From Gleimia europaea ACS-120-V-Col10b (GTDB lineage: Bacteria; Actinomycetota; Actinomycetes; Actinomycetales; Actinomycetaceae), in contig NZ_KE150266.1 in NCBI RefSeq assembly GCF_000411155.1, positions 1,178,001 through 1,242,000 on the forward strand: 64,000 nucleotides of DNA. Direction: 5' to 3'. The notes beneath the pieces are model-generated. The model ran no database searches. It saw nothing but the letters and a program-made list of their open reading frames with translations, and was not told where the DNA came from. The position numbers and the translations under genes were made by a program. The stretch's first letter is position 1. Each line of letters starts with the position of its first letter. This document shows, piece after piece, positions 55,403-63,968 of the stretch.

Positions 55403-55450
55403 ATGCTCTATATTGTGGTCGTGATGTAACTCAACCACTAGGTATAGTGT
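55403..55450 (+). promoter_or_regulatory. Tandem NrdR boxes upstream of nrdHIE
   Basis: Box 1 ATGCTCTATATTGTGG (55403-55418) and box 2 CCACTAGGTATAGTGT (55435-55450) match the NrdR consensus ACACWATATATWGTGT at 12 and 13 of 16 positions. They start exactly 32 bases apart, about three helix turns, the spacing usual for NrdR. TATAGT inside box 2 is a possible -10. Confidence 0.65.
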
Positions 55451-55553
55451 CTAGAAGTTACATACAGGCCAAACATCTAGTACAATCACAATGGTGTAGT
55501 TACAAGGCGCGGATTTATCCGGGCTTTAGTTAAGAATCGTTGAGGAGAATGCC

Positions 55554-55802
55554 ATGAGCATCACCGTTTACAGCAAGCCGATGTGCGTCCAGTGTGACGC
55601 CACGAAGCGCGCGCTGAACAAGCAGGATTTGGTGTATGAAGAGGTCGATCTGACTGTGGATCCAAATGCGCTTGAGTTCGTGAAGTCGCTCGGCTACGTG
55701 CAGGCTCCTGTTGTTATGGTTGGGGATCAGCATTGGGCGGGCTACCGTCCGGATCTGATTAAGAAGATCGCTAAGGAAGCCGCCCTCGTAGTCAACGGCT
55801 AA
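55554..55802 (+). CDS. nrdH: Glutaredoxin-like NrdH redoxin
   Basis: Electron donor of class Ib ribonucleotide reductase, reduced by TrxB (also in this window). 82 residues: active site CVQC at 11-14 (ITVYSKPMCVQCDATKRAL) and the C-terminal GYVQAPVVMV with cis-Pro, then WAGYRPDLI typical of NrdH. GAGGAG nine bases upstream. A hairpin follows the stop. Confidence 0.97.
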   Translation: MSITVYSKPMCVQCDATKRALNKQDLVYEEVDLTVDPNALEFVKSLGYVQAPVVMVGDQHWAGYRPDLIKKIAKEAALVVNG

Positions 55803-55807
55803 AGCCA

Positions 55808-55837
55808 AACCCGGCCGTCATATTTGGTGGCCGGGTT
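55808..55837 (+). other. Stem-loop between nrdH and nrdI
   Basis: AACCCGGCC (55808-55816) pairs with GGCCGGGTT (55829-55837), nine perfect pairs with a 12-base loop, no T run. It may protect or attenuate the nrdH transcript. Confidence 0.55.
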
Positions 55838-55911
55838 AACTATGTATAAACCCCCTCTTGGGCCACTGAATCAGAAGTGCCCGGAAAACAAACCTGAGCA
55901 GAAGGTAAGCC

Positions 55912-56340
55912 ATGTCGGAAAAGAAGAGTGTGGACGAGGACGTACTTGTTGTGTACTTTTCATCTGCGACGGGCAACACTAAGCGTTTTGTGGAAAAGTT
56001 GGGGTTTAGGAACTCGCGTATTCACCTGTTGCCGCGCGATGAGTTCTTGTACGTGCATGAGCCGTACGTGCTGATTGTTCCTACTTACGGGGGTGGGAAC
56101 TTGAAGGGTGCGGTTCCAAAACAGGTGATTAAGTTTTTGAACGTGAAAGAGAATCGGGATTTGTGCCGCGGAGTCATTTCGGGGGGTAACACGAATTTCG
56201 GTCAGGCGTACGGTCTTGCGGGTGATGTGATTGCCCGCAAGCTGGGTGTGCCACACATGTATCGGTTTGAGCTTCTTGGCACCAGCCAGGATGTTTCTAA
56301 AGTGCAAGAAGGATTGAGAGAATTTTGGCAGAAAATCTGA
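55912..56340 (+). CDS. nrdI: Flavodoxin-like NrdI
   Basis: FMN protein that supplies the oxidant for making the manganese-tyrosyl cofactor of NrdF. 142 residues: [20 protein letters not shown] (FMN phosphate loop), [10 protein letters not shown] and [20 protein letters not shown] 55912 behind AGAAGG. Its end overlaps the nrdE start by 16 bases. Confidence 0.96.
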   Translation: MSEKKSVDEDVLVVYFSSATGNTKRFVEKLGFRNSRIHLLPRDEFLYVHEPYVLIVPTYGGGNLKGAVPKQVIKFLNVKENRDLCRGVISGGNTNFGQAYGLAGDVIARKLGVPHMYRFELLGTSQDVSKVQEGLREFWQKI

Positions 56341-58481
56341 CTGACACGGGGTTGGAAAGCGCGCTTCCGCCCGAGCTGGATTACCATGCGCTGAATGCTC
56401 AGCTGAATTTGTATGACCGGGACGGCAAGATTCAGTTTGATGCGGATAAGAAGGCCGCTAGGCAGTACTTCTTGCAGCACGTCAACCAGAACACGGTGTT
56501 CTTCCACACGCTGAAGGAAAAGCTCGACTACTTGGCAGAAGAGGGCTATTACGAGAAGGAAGTTCTGGACCAGTACAGCTTCGAGTTCATAAAGTCGCTG
56601 TATGACCACGCGTATGACAAGAAGTTCCGTTTTGAAACGTTCCTCGGTGCATACAAGTACTACACGTCTTACACGTTGAAGACGTTTGACGGGAAGCGCT
56701 ATTTGGAGCGTTTTGAGGATCGTGTTGTCATGGTTGCCATGTACTTGGCGCAGGGCGATGAGGAACTTGCGGTCAAGATGATAGATGAGATCCTTTCGGG
56801 TCGTTTCCAGCCGGCAACCCCCACGTTCTTGAACGCTGGTAAGAAGGCGCGCGGCGAGCTTGTTTCGTGTTTCTTGCTTCGCGTGGAAGATAACATGGAG
56901 TCGATTGCGCGCGGCATTAACTCGGCACTGCAGCTTTCGAAGCGTGGTGGCGGCGTGGCGCTGTCGCTGACGAATTTGCGCGAGGCCGGTGCGCCGATCA
57001 AGAAGATTGAGAACCAGTCTTCCGGTGTGGTTCCGGTAATGAAGCTACTTGAGGATTCGTTCTCGTACGCAAATCAGCTTGGTGCGCGCCAGGGCGCTGG
57101 CGCGGTGTACTTGCACGCGCACCACCCTGACATCATGTCGTTCTTGGATACGAAGCGGGAGAACGCAGATGAGAAGATCCGTATTAAGTCGCTTTCGCTG
57201 GGTGTGGTGATCCCAGACATCACGTTTGAGTTGGCTAAGCGTAACCAGGACATGTACCTGTTCAGCCCGTATGACGTGGAGCGCGTGTACGGTGTTCCGT
57301 TCACGGAGATTTCGGTTTCGGAGAAGTACCACGAGATGGTGGAGAATCCGAAGATCCACAAGAAGAAGATTAACGCTCGTCGTTTCTTCCAAACGATTGC
57401 GGAGATCCAGTTCGAGTCGGGATACCCCTACATCGTGTTTGAGGATACGGTGAACCGTGCGAACCCGATTAAGGGCCGCATCTCTATGTCCAACCTGTGT
57501 TCGGAGATCCTCCAGGTGTCGGAGCCTTCGGAGTACAACGAGGATTTGACGTTCGCGAAGGTTGGTAAGGATATTGCTTGCAACCTCGGTTCGATGAACA
57601 TTGCGAAGTCGATGGATTCGCCGGACTTTGGGCTTACGGTGGAGACGGCTATTCGCGGCCTCACGGCGGTTTCTGGTTTGGCTAACATTGCGGCTGCCCC
57701 GTCTATTGAACGCGGTAACCAAATGTCGCACGCCATTGGTCTGGGTCAAATGAACCTGCATGGATACTTGGCTCGGGAAGAGATTTTCTACGGTTCGCAA
57801 GAGGCTTTGGACTTCACGAACATGTACTTTTACGCCGTGGTTTACCAGGCGATCAAGGCGTCCAACAAGATTGCGCGTGAGCGCGGGGAAACGTTTGTTG
57901 GGTTTGAGGATTCGAAGTACTACTCGGGTGAGTACTTCAAGAAGTACATTGAGGGCGAGTGGGTGCCGCAGACCGAGAAGGTGAAGGGCCTGTTTGCAAA
58001 CTCGAACGTGTACTTGCCAACTCCTGATGATTGGCGTGAGCTGGCGGCGAATGTGCGCGAGTACGGTATGTACCACCAGAACTTGCAGGCGGTTCCGCCT
58101 ACGGGTTCGATCAGCTACATTAACAACTCGACGTCATCGATCCACCCGATTGCCTCGAAGATTGAGATCCGTAAGGAAGGCAAGATTGGGCGCGTGTACT
58201 ACCCGGCTCCGTACATGACTAACGAGAACTTGGAGTACTACCAGGACGCTTACGAGATTGGTCCGGAGAAGATTATCGACACGTACGCTGTGGCAACTCA
58301 GCACGTGGATCAGGGTTTGTCGCTCACGCTGTTCTACCCGGACACGGTTTCAACGCGGGACTTGAACAAGTCTTACATTTACGCGTGGCGTAAGGGCATT
58401 AAGACGATGTACTACATGCGTATTCGTCAGATGGCGCTTCAGGGAACCGAAGTTGAAGGCTGTGTTTCCTGCATGCTGTAA
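56325..58481 (+). CDS. nrdE: Ribonucleoside-diphosphate reductase class Ib alpha subunit
   Basis: Catalytic subunit reducing ribonucleotides. 718 residues, normal for NrdE. Seen: [46 protein letters not shown], active-site NLCSEI (Asn-Cys-Glu), [11 protein letters not shown], radical-path Tyr pair near the end, and the C-terminal redox CVSC. Start TTG 56325 inside nrdI. NrdH-I-E would need NrdF, which does not follow: a terminator stands at 58496. Confidence 0.97.
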   Translation: MAENLTDTGLESALPPELDYHALNAQLNLYDRDGKIQFDADKKAARQYFLQHVNQNTVFFHTLKEKLDYLAEEGYYEKEVLDQYSFEFIKSLYDHAYDKKFRFETFLGAYKYYTSYTLKTFDGKRYLERFEDRVVMVAMYLAQGDEELAVKMIDEILSGRFQPATPTFLNAGKKARGELVSCFLLRVEDNMESIARGINSALQLSKRGGGVALSLTNLREAGAPIKKIENQSSGVVPVMKLLEDSFSYANQLGARQGAGAVYLHAHHPDIMSFLDTKRENADEKIRIKSLSLGVVIPDITFELAKRNQDMYLFSPYDVERVYGVPFTEISVSEKYHEMVENPKIHKKKINARRFFQTIAEIQFESGYPYIVFEDTVNRANPIKGRISMSNLCSEILQVSEPSEYNEDLTFAKVGKDIACNLGSMNIAKSMDSPDFGLTVETAIRGLTAVSGLANIAAAPSIERGNQMSHAIGLGQMNLHGYLAREEIFYGSQEALDFTNMYFYAVVYQAIKASNKIARERGETFVGFEDSKYYSGEYFKKYIEGEWVPQTEKVKGLFANSNVYLPTPDDWRELAANVREYGMYHQNLQAVPPTGSISYINNSTSSIHPIASKIEIRKEGKIGRVYYPAPYMTNENLEYYQDAYEIGPEKIIDTYAVATQHVDQGLSLTLFYPDTVSTRDLNKSYIYAWRKGIKTMYYMRIRQMALQGTEVEGCVSCML

Positions 58482-58495
58482 AGGCTGACTTCAGG

Positions 58496-58540
58496 GGCGC
58501 GGAGCGGCTGGAAGTGTCCAGTAGCTCCGCGCCTTTTGCG
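58496..58540 (+). terminator. Terminator of nrdHIE
   Basis: GGCGCGGAGC (58496-58505) pairs with GCTCCGCGCC (58524-58533), followed by TTTTGCGTTT. It stands 15 bases after the nrdE stop. Confidence 0.85.
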
Positions 58541-58600
58541 TTTAAGACAGCGAACAAACCCAGGACGCTTCAATGAGCGTTGCGGATCCCTGCTAAGTGG

Positions 58601-58882
58601 TTATGCGTCTATGAGTGATTTGGTGAGCATTGCGCGCACTAGCTCGCTAGTGGTCATGTTCTCCTTTTCTGCCGTGGCTGTTAGCGCTCGTTTCATAGCG
58701 GCAGGAATCTTCACTGAGAGGGTCTCGCTACCCTCGCTGCTTAAGGCGCGGGGCGCACCATGAATTATCGCGCTGAGGTTCTTTTCACCAGCAGGGAACT
58801 TTCCTTGCGCGTAGGAACTTTCCCAAGCATCTAGCTGTGCATCGGTTACAGTCTGACCATTTAGTGCTACAAACTCGCTCAT
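58601..58882 (-). CDS. Ribbon-helix-helix antitoxin (module 1)
   Basis: 93 residues from ATG 58882 (MSEFVALNG); the frame extends up to 58957 but that part overlaps the toxin. The N-terminal half shares GQTVTDAQLDAWESSYAQGK with the module 2 antitoxin; the C-terminal half (SVKIPAAMKRALTATAEKENMTTSELVRAML) is a CopG/Arc-like ribbon-helix-helix DNA-binding domain. It follows the toxin by two bases (AAGGGAG in the toxin's last codons is its ribosome binding site). Likely neutralises the toxin and represses the pair. Confidence 0.75.
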   Translation of the reverse strand: MSEFVALNGQTVTDAQLDAWESSYAQGKFPAGEKNLSAIIHGAPRALSSEGSETLSVKIPAAMKRALTATAEKENMTTSELVRAMLTKSLIDA

Positions 58883-58884
58883 GA

Positions 58885-59175
58885 TTACTCCCTTCCCATA
58901 CCTAGTTCTTTCAAAAACGCTTTCGTGACAGGTGTCATCGCGTGGAACACGTGCCACCTACCCTGACTATCTTCAACCCCAACCATTTGCGCTAGCCGAC
59001 CATCTGGAAGCCAGCCCGCAACAATCCACCTGGGAGGATCAGAACCATCGCCACGCATGCGTGAGGCCACAGGAGCGCTCCAAGCGTACTCAATCTCGGA
59101 CTCACTCAACCCGTGCTTGAAAGCATGGGGCTCAACAACCACACCCATCACACAGTAAATAGTACGATACGTCAC
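58885..59175 (-). CDS. BrnT-like toxin (module 1)
   Basis: 96 residues from ATG 59175; ATG 59148 is an alternative start. Contains HGLSESEIEYAWSAP, PPRWIVAGWLPDGRLAQ, and VFHAMTPVTKAFL. Resembles the BrnT ribonuclease toxin family pattern (His near the start, Arg/Glu strand, C-terminal HAM) and aligns along its length with the module 2 toxin. Toxin-first order matches brnT-brnA. Activity is inferred from neighbourhood and family likeness. Confidence 0.68.
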   Translation of the reverse strand: MTYRTIYCVMGVVVEPHAFKHGLSESEIEYAWSAPVASRMRGDGSDPPRWIVAGWLPDGRLAQMVGVEDSQGRWHVFHAMTPVTKAFLKELGMGRE

Positions 59176-59512
59176 ACACCAAGTAAACCAAGCCAGAGAA
59201 TATGCCTAATTCCTAAGTCTGAAAACAGGTAAAAATGGGTGGCGTTCGCGGTTTCCGCCACGGGGTTTTGGCCATGCTATCCAAATGCCATGCGAGGGGG
59301 CGAAGCTCGCGCAAAACGATCCACAAGGTGGACAGGTGTGCTCGTGTACAGCGCGGCGCGCTGAGAGAGTCCGCAGGTTCCGATTACTCGCAACCGCTTA
59401 CCCGCATTACCAATGCGCAGGGAGGTGGTGTCCCGCTCCAACGCTGGTCCGAAGTTGGCTATTTTCGTCCGCGCCGTGCTGCGCCGTAGCGCTGGAACCC
59501 GCCGAGATTCTT
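59176..59512. other. Intergenic region with an orphan TPP-riboswitch-like motif
   Basis: 337 bp between the toxin start and the ABC-ATPase stop. No gene or terminator clear on either strand. On the plus strand 59330-59433 shows elements of a thiamine pyrophosphate aptamer, but no plus-strand gene follows it. Confidence 0.5.
59330..59433 (+). promoter_or_regulatory. TPP (THI-box) riboswitch-like sequence, orphan, low confidence
   Basis: Order and length fit the TPP aptamer: outer stem GGACA (59330) with TGTCC (59429), GGTGTGC (59335, consensus GGGGTGC), GCTGAGA (59360, exact), and GCGCAGGGA (59415, exact for GCGNAGGGA) after GCATTACC. Against it: the central ACCTGATC is not kept, CTG of CTGAGA can pair in a CAGCGC hairpin, and the next plus-strand sequence is antisense to a gene. 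Possibly a relic of a deleted thiamine gene. Confidence 0.3.
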
Positions 59513-61324
59513 TTAAGCGACTCTGATTGAGCGGTAGCGGTTAAGCGCCGCCACCAGATCAACCATGCGGGGGCGCACCATGAACGCGGACTTCTCTGGC
59601 CCGCCAAGACCATCCAAGCCGTGCTGTTCGATAATCTCATCGAGTGCTCCCAAAGCGTCCGCTAGCGTGGTTTCGCCATTAAATGCCGTTGCGCGCTCTC
59701 CATCGGTAAGCGCCCGAATCGCCCACGCGATCGCCTCGGTCTGGCCCTCGTCCACGATCTGTTCCACATTAGACACGTCAATATCTTGCCGATCCAGCGA
59801 AATGCTATCGAGCCCCTTGGACTTCGTTTTCGCCTTACCGCCGTGCGCTTTCAGTGGGAGCATTACGCGCTGTTTCACAGCGGGGAAATCCTCCACGTCC
59901 ATGCGTTCTCGCGGCTGAGCGGCCACAACTTCGCGTGCCTTCTGTGTCACGTCGTGCGCCACGTAGCTATCCATCATGAGCACCAGGTCGGCCACATCCA
60001 GGTAGTCGCCAGATCCGCCCATAACTAAAACTGTTGAAACGCCGGCCCGCGCCAGCCCGCTAATGCGATCCACGAATGGAGTGATCGGTTCCTTCTCATC
60101 CGCTACCAAAGCGCGCATGCGCTCATCGCGGATCATGAGGTTAGTGGCCGAGGTGTCCTCGTCCACCAGTAGCACGGGGCAGCCCACCTCTACGGCTTCC
60201 ACAATCGAAGCGGCTTGCGAGGTGGAACCCGACGCATTTTCTGTAGAGAAAGCCGATGTGTCCGCCCCGCCTGGCAGGTCATTAATGAATGTGGACACGT
60301 CAACCGAAGTGACTGCCCGGCCGTCCTCGGCACGCACCTTCACAGCACTGGGCACAACCGCAACAAGTTCGCGGCCATCGCCCGGCACGTGAGCGTAAAC
60401 GCCGCGCTGTAAAGCGTTCAGCAACGTTGATTTGCCGTGATACCCGCCGCCCACAATCACCGTGATTCCGGGCTGCAACGCCATGCCTTTAACTTCGCCC
60501 GCGTGGGGTAGGGTCACCGTTTGCTCCAGTGATTCTGGCGCGGTGAATCGCACGGCCTCGTCCATTGGATAATCCGAAATGCCAGAGCGGCGAGCCAGCA
60601 CCGACTCATTTGCCACAAAACCAATCCAACCGTTATCAACCAGCGCGGCTTGTAGCGCCTGGTAGTCCACGTACGCCTCCACGTGGCGGCGCAGGTTAGC
60701 TAGGTGTTGCGCGGCATCCTCGGAAACAAAATCGAACGTGTCCATCACCGTGTACGGAATATCAACGTCCGCTAGGCGCGCCATGGAACGGCCCATGATT
60801 GTGCGCCCGCGAGCGGGGAACTGGCATTGGAATCGCACCTCAACCGTGCTCTTGTCAACGGAAGCGTACGAGCGTTCCAAAATCTCTTGACCACAACGCG
60901 CAATGCGGATCTCCGGCGTTTTTGCACTGTTCTTCGCAAACTCGCGCGCCAAAAAATCAGCTACAGCCACGCGCTTTTCTCGCGTGTCAAGCAGATCGTC
61001 CGGGATGCCCATCTTCACTGGCGAAGCCGTGGCACGCAACTGTGATGGTGGCGCGTACGGATCTGACTGCACGCGGTCAATGTGCAAGGTGAAATCGCCG
61101 TAATCGTAATCGCCCACCACGGACTTGTACTGGCCATAATTGCGCCCGTCAATATCGTGGAACCGGTCGATTAAATCCTGATCCGAACCGGACTTGCGTT
61201 CAAACTCGCGCCGGCCGGAAGATCCGCCTCGCTCGCCGCGAAACCCGCCCGCGCCTCGGTTGTCACGAAAACCGCCACCACGGCCACCCCGATACTGATT
61301 GCCGCGATCATAAAAGTTTGCCAT
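59513..61324 (-). CDS. ABC-class ATPase (COG3044-type) with RGG-rich N-terminus
   Basis: 603 residues. Residues 1-45 are Gly/Arg-rich with repeated RGG and FR elements (RGGRGGGFRDNRG), an RNA-binding-like tail. The rest matches the predicted ABC_ATPase family: GGGYHGKSTLLNALQRGVYAHVPGDGRE (Walker A GGGYHGKST), VLLVDEDTSATNLMIRDERM (Walker B-type), VLVMGGSGDYLDVADLVLMM. No membrane segments, so not a transporter. Function unknown. It sits between two toxin-antitoxin modules, all on the minus strand. Confidence 0.85.
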   Translation of the reverse strand: MANFYDRGNQYRGGRGGGFRDNRGAGGFRGERGGSSGRREFERKSGSDQDLIDRFHDIDGRNYGQYKSVVGDYDYGDFTLHIDRVQSDPYAPPSQLRATASPVKMGIPDDLLDTREKRVAVADFLAREFAKNSAKTPEIRIARCGQEILERSYASVDKSTVEVRFQCQFPARGRTIMGRSMARLADVDIPYTVMDTFDFVSEDAAQHLANLRRHVEAYVDYQALQAALVDNGWIGFVANESVLARRSGISDYPMDEAVRFTAPESLEQTVTLPHAGEVKGMALQPGITVIVGGGYHGKSTLLNALQRGVYAHVPGDGRELVAVVPSAVKVRAEDGRAVTSVDVSTFINDLPGGADTSAFSTENASGSTSQAASIVEAVEVGCPVLLVDEDTSATNLMIRDERMRALVADEKEPITPFVDRISGLARAGVSTVLVMGGSGDYLDVADLVLMMDSYVAHDVTQKAREVVAAQPRERMDVEDFPAVKQRVMLPLKAHGGKAKTKSKGLDSISLDRQDIDVSNVEQIVDEGQTEAIAWAIRALTDGERATAFNGETTLADALGALDEIIEQHGLDGLGGPEKSAFMVRPRMVDLVAALNRYRSIRVA

Positions 61325-61352
61325 GCTACTTCCTAAAACCTGTAAATCCGCT

Positions 61353-61610
61353 CTAATTTAGCAAATCAAGATATTGTGTCCGAGCCTTCATCGCATGAAT
61401 GACGAGTTCATTTCCGCTGTCAAAGATCAACACTACGAGTTCCAACAGTCTTCCCGCATTGTCGAAACCCAGCCTCAGTTCTCTTTGCGGATTTTCATCA
61501 TCTAAAGTAGCGACCCACAGAGGGAATGCTGCTGCCTTGAGAATGTCGTCATCACTAATATGGTCGCGTTCTTGGTGTTTTCGTGCGGAGTGGTGCAGTG
61601 AAATCTTCAC
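61353..61610 (-). CDS. BrnT-like toxin (module 2)
   Basis: 85 residues. HSARKHQERDHISDDDILKAA, then PQRELRLGFDNAGRLLEL and LVIHAMKARTQYLDLL; its layout and C-terminal HAM match the module 1 toxin. ATG 61610 overlaps the antitoxin stop (ATGA), so it is translated after the antitoxin, the reverse of module 1. Probable RNase toxin by likeness only. Confidence 0.68.
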   Translation of the reverse strand: MKISLHHSARKHQERDHISDDDILKAAAFPLWVATLDDENPQRELRLGFDNAGRLLELVVLIFDSGNELVIHAMKARTQYLDLLN

Positions 61611-61849
61611 GCCAAAACCGCTTCGCGAATCAGTGCGGATCGGGTGATGTTTTCTTGCGCCGCGCGCTGGTCAATGCGTTTTAATTCGTCGGCAGTGAAA
61701 CGTATGGCAACAACTTGGCTTGGTTCGGCTCCACGGCCTGGCCGGCCACGTTTCTTCAGTTGCGTGGCGCTGTATCCCACTTCGGCTTCTTGAGCCCACT
61801 TCTCAATCTGTTCTTCGGTGACTTCTTTCCCTGCAATCGTTTCCCGCAT
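61607..61849 (-). CDS. Ribbon-helix-helix antitoxin (module 2)
   Basis: 80 residues from ATG 61849 (MRETIAGKEVTEEQIEKW); a TTG at 61885 would add 12 residues. N-terminal part shares the GxxVTxxQxxxW pattern with module 1; a basic KKRGRPGRG link leads to a ribbon-helix-helix domain (VVAIRFTADELKRIDQRAAQENITRSALIREAV). Antitoxin-first order suggests autorepression of the pair. Confidence 0.72.
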   Translation of the reverse strand: MRETIAGKEVTEEQIEKWAQEAEVGYSATQLKKRGRPGRGAEPSQVVAIRFTADELKRIDQRAAQENITRSALIREAVLA

Positions 61850-61947
61850 ATGAATATCGTAATACGAAATAGATGCGGAAGACAATAGTTATTGCATGGC
61901 AATCATTGCTTTACGAGGATGTCTGGCTTCGTCGTTAGAATGAACCT

Positions 61948-63924
61948 ATGACTTTGATTGCTGCCACTGACGGATCTTCCTTGGGAAACCCTGGCCCCGC
62001 TGGCTGGGCGTGGTATATGGACGAGCAAAACTGGAGCGCAGGGGCGTTAAAAGAGAGCACGAATAACGTAGGCGAGCTGCTCGCCGTGCTCGACCTCCTG
62101 CGGAAAACCAGGGGCGCGCAAGAGGATCTGCATATTTTTGCGGACTCGCAGTACGTCATTAACGCCCTCACTAAATGGCGGTTCGCGTGGAAGCGGAAGG
62201 GCTGGAAGAAGGGCGACGGCAAGCCGGTAGCTAACCGAGAAATCATGGAAGCACTCGATGCAGAACTTGAACGCGCCCGCAAAATGGGGCGCAAAGTTGA
62301 GTTCGAGTGGGTGCGCGGACACAACGATCACACTATGAACGAACGCGCCGACTCTCTTGCGCGCGGCGCGGCAACTGCAATTCAAAGTGGGAAAACGGTG
62401 AACGAGGGGCCAGGGTTTTCTCGCATCGGCCAGGGTGGAGCTGATTCGGGTGGATCCGACGAGGTGGGGCCGGCCGGTGAAGAATCCGGCCTGTCCGCGA
62501 AAAGTGACAACCAAGCACGCGCAACCAGTGGCCAGGAAGCAAAACCAGAAGAGTCTGTGGATGAGATGGACATGCTGTTCTCTTTCGACGAGCTCGCGAG
62601 CCGTAGCACTTACATTCACCGTGGCGCGCATGTAACCGAACATCGCTTGCAGGTTCCGTTGGACTACTCCAACCCGAATGGGCGTCAGATTGAACTGTTT
62701 GCCCGCGAGGTGACGCTGGATAAGAACGGGCCAAGCACGGATCAGCCGGCAATCATTTTCATGCAGGGAGGCCCGGGCGGACGCGCGCCGCGCCCCGGTG
62801 ATTTTAAGAGCGGGTGGATCGGTGAAGCGTTGAAAACTCACCGAGTGATCTTGATGGATGAGCGCGGTACGGGCCTTTCCACCCGCCTCGATGCCCTCAC
62901 GTTGTCTGAGTTCACTACGGTCAAAGACCAGGTCAACTACGTTAAGCATTTCCGCGCGGACAATATGGTGCGTGACGCGGAACGCTTGCGCGCCGAAATT
63001 AACGACGGTAAGAAGTGGGCCAGCTTGGGGCAGTCCTACGGCGGTTTTATCAACACTTCATACCTGTCTGTGGCTCCGGAGGGCCTGTCTGCGGTTTACT
63101 TCACGGGCGGCCTACCTGGCCTGATCAGTGTTGACGAAATTTACCGCCGCACCTACCGCGCCACAGCGGCCCGCAATGAGGTTTATTTCCAGCGATACGA
63201 AGCCGACCAGCAAACCCTAAAAGACGTGCTCACCCACCTCGACACGCATGAAGAGATTTTGCCAACGGGCGAGCGCCTAACACCAAGGCGTCTGCGCATG
63301 CTTGGCCTCATGCTTGGAACCACTACCGGGTTTGACCAGTTGCACTACTTTTTCGAGGGCCCGTTTGTGAGCGTGCGCGGTGAGAAGCGCTTGAACACGC
63401 AGTTCTTGGACATGGTGGGGCGCCAACTTTCGCAGGGGGACTCACCAATGTATGCGGCGTTGCACGAGACGATTTACGCTGGCGCCACGCCAGCCCTTCG
63501 CGGCCAGGCCACCAGTTGGGCGGCTGAGCGTCTCTTAGACGAGGTTGGCGCCGGCATTCCCGAGGGGTTTGCGCCCAAGCCCGATTACCGGGCGGCAGGC
63601 TCGGTCTACCTGACTGGCGAGCACATGTACCCCCTCATTTATGACGAAGACCCGGCGCTTGTTCCTCTGCGGGAGCTGGCGCATGCGCTCGCGGCGTTCA
63701 CGGATTGGGAGCCGGTTTACAATCCCGATCAGCTCGCCAACAATGAGGTGCCCGGGGCGGCAGCCGTCTACTTTGAAGACATGTTTGTTCCTACCGACCT
63801 GTCGCTACAAACCGCGCAGCTTGCTGGCATCCGCACTTGGGTGAGTAACGAGTATCAGCATGACGGGCTGCGAGCCAACGGCGCCGCCGTGTTCCAACAC
63901 TTGCAGAGCCTACTCGCAGACTAG
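61948..63924 (+). CDS. Fusion of ribonuclease HI and prolyl-aminopeptidase-like alpha/beta hydrolase
   Basis: 658 residues in one uninterrupted frame. Residues 1-145: RNase HI with all four acidic catalytic residues (D8, E43, D66, D135) and H125 in RGHNDH; would cut RNA in RNA-DNA hybrids. Residues 146-215: Gly/Ser/Glu-rich linker. Residues 218-658: S33-family alpha/beta hydrolase (proline iminopeptidase) with QGGPGG (273-278), DERGTGLS, nucleophile Ser363 in GQSYGG, and LTGEHMYP near the C-terminus supplying the catalytic His. Both halves look active. An internal Met near 207 lacks a clear ribosome binding site. ATG 61948. Confidence 0.88.
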   Translation: MTLIAATDGSSLGNPGPAGWAWYMDEQNWSAGALKESTNNVGELLAVLDLLRKTRGAQEDLHIFADSQYVINALTKWRFAWKRKGWKKGDGKPVANREIMEALDAELERARKMGRKVEFEWVRGHNDHTMNERADSLARGAATAIQSGKTVNEGPGFSRIGQGGADSGGSDEVGPAGEESGLSAKSDNQARATSGQEAKPEESVDEMDMLFSFDELASRSTYIHRGAHVTEHRLQVPLDYSNPNGRQIELFAREVTLDKNGPSTDQPAIIFMQGGPGGRAPRPGDFKSGWIGEALKTHRVILMDERGTGLSTRLDALTLSEFTTVKDQVNYVKHFRADNMVRDAERLRAEINDGKKWASLGQSYGGFINTSYLSVAPEGLSAVYFTGGLPGLISVDEIYRRTYRATAARNEVYFQRYEADQQTLKDVLTHLDTHEEILPTGERLTPRRLRMLGLMLGTTTGFDQLHYFFEGPFVSVRGEKRLNTQFLDMVGRQLSQGDSPMYAALHETIYAGATPALRGQATSWAAERLLDEVGAGIPEGFAPKPDYRAAGSVYLTGEHMYPLIYDEDPALVPLRELAHALAAFTDWEPVYNPDQLANNEVPGAAAVYFEDMFVPTDLSLQTAQLAGIRTWVSNEYQHDGLRANGAAVFQHLQSLLAD

Positions 63925-63968
63925 CCTCCCAAACCCCGCCCAGAAGCTAGCGGAGACGGTTGGGAGGC
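63924..63968 (+). terminator. Possible terminator hairpin after the fusion gene
   Basis: GCCTCCCAA (63924-63932, overlapping the stop) pairs with TTGGGAGGC (63960-63968), nine perfect pairs with a 27-base loop. No clear T run follows. The remaining bases to 64000 show nothing. Confidence 0.45.

Larger units (their letters stand above)
55108..55553. other. sdaA-nrdH intergenic region: DnaA-box-like sites, nested hairpin, NrdR boxes
   Basis: 446 bp without a gene. TTGTCCACA (55195-55203), the high-GC actinobacterial DnaA box, and TGTGAATAT (55183, reverse, one mismatch) lie near the sdaA end; more TCCACA motifs are at 55348 and 55370. A nested inverted repeat spans 55268-55320, and tandem NrdR boxes lie at 55403 and 55435. 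Confidence 0.65.

Noticed and set aside
59235..59489. 84-codon open frame overlapping the TPP-like motif
   Set aside because: Arg/Gly/Ser-rich with no motif; no ribosome binding site; overlaps structured sequence.
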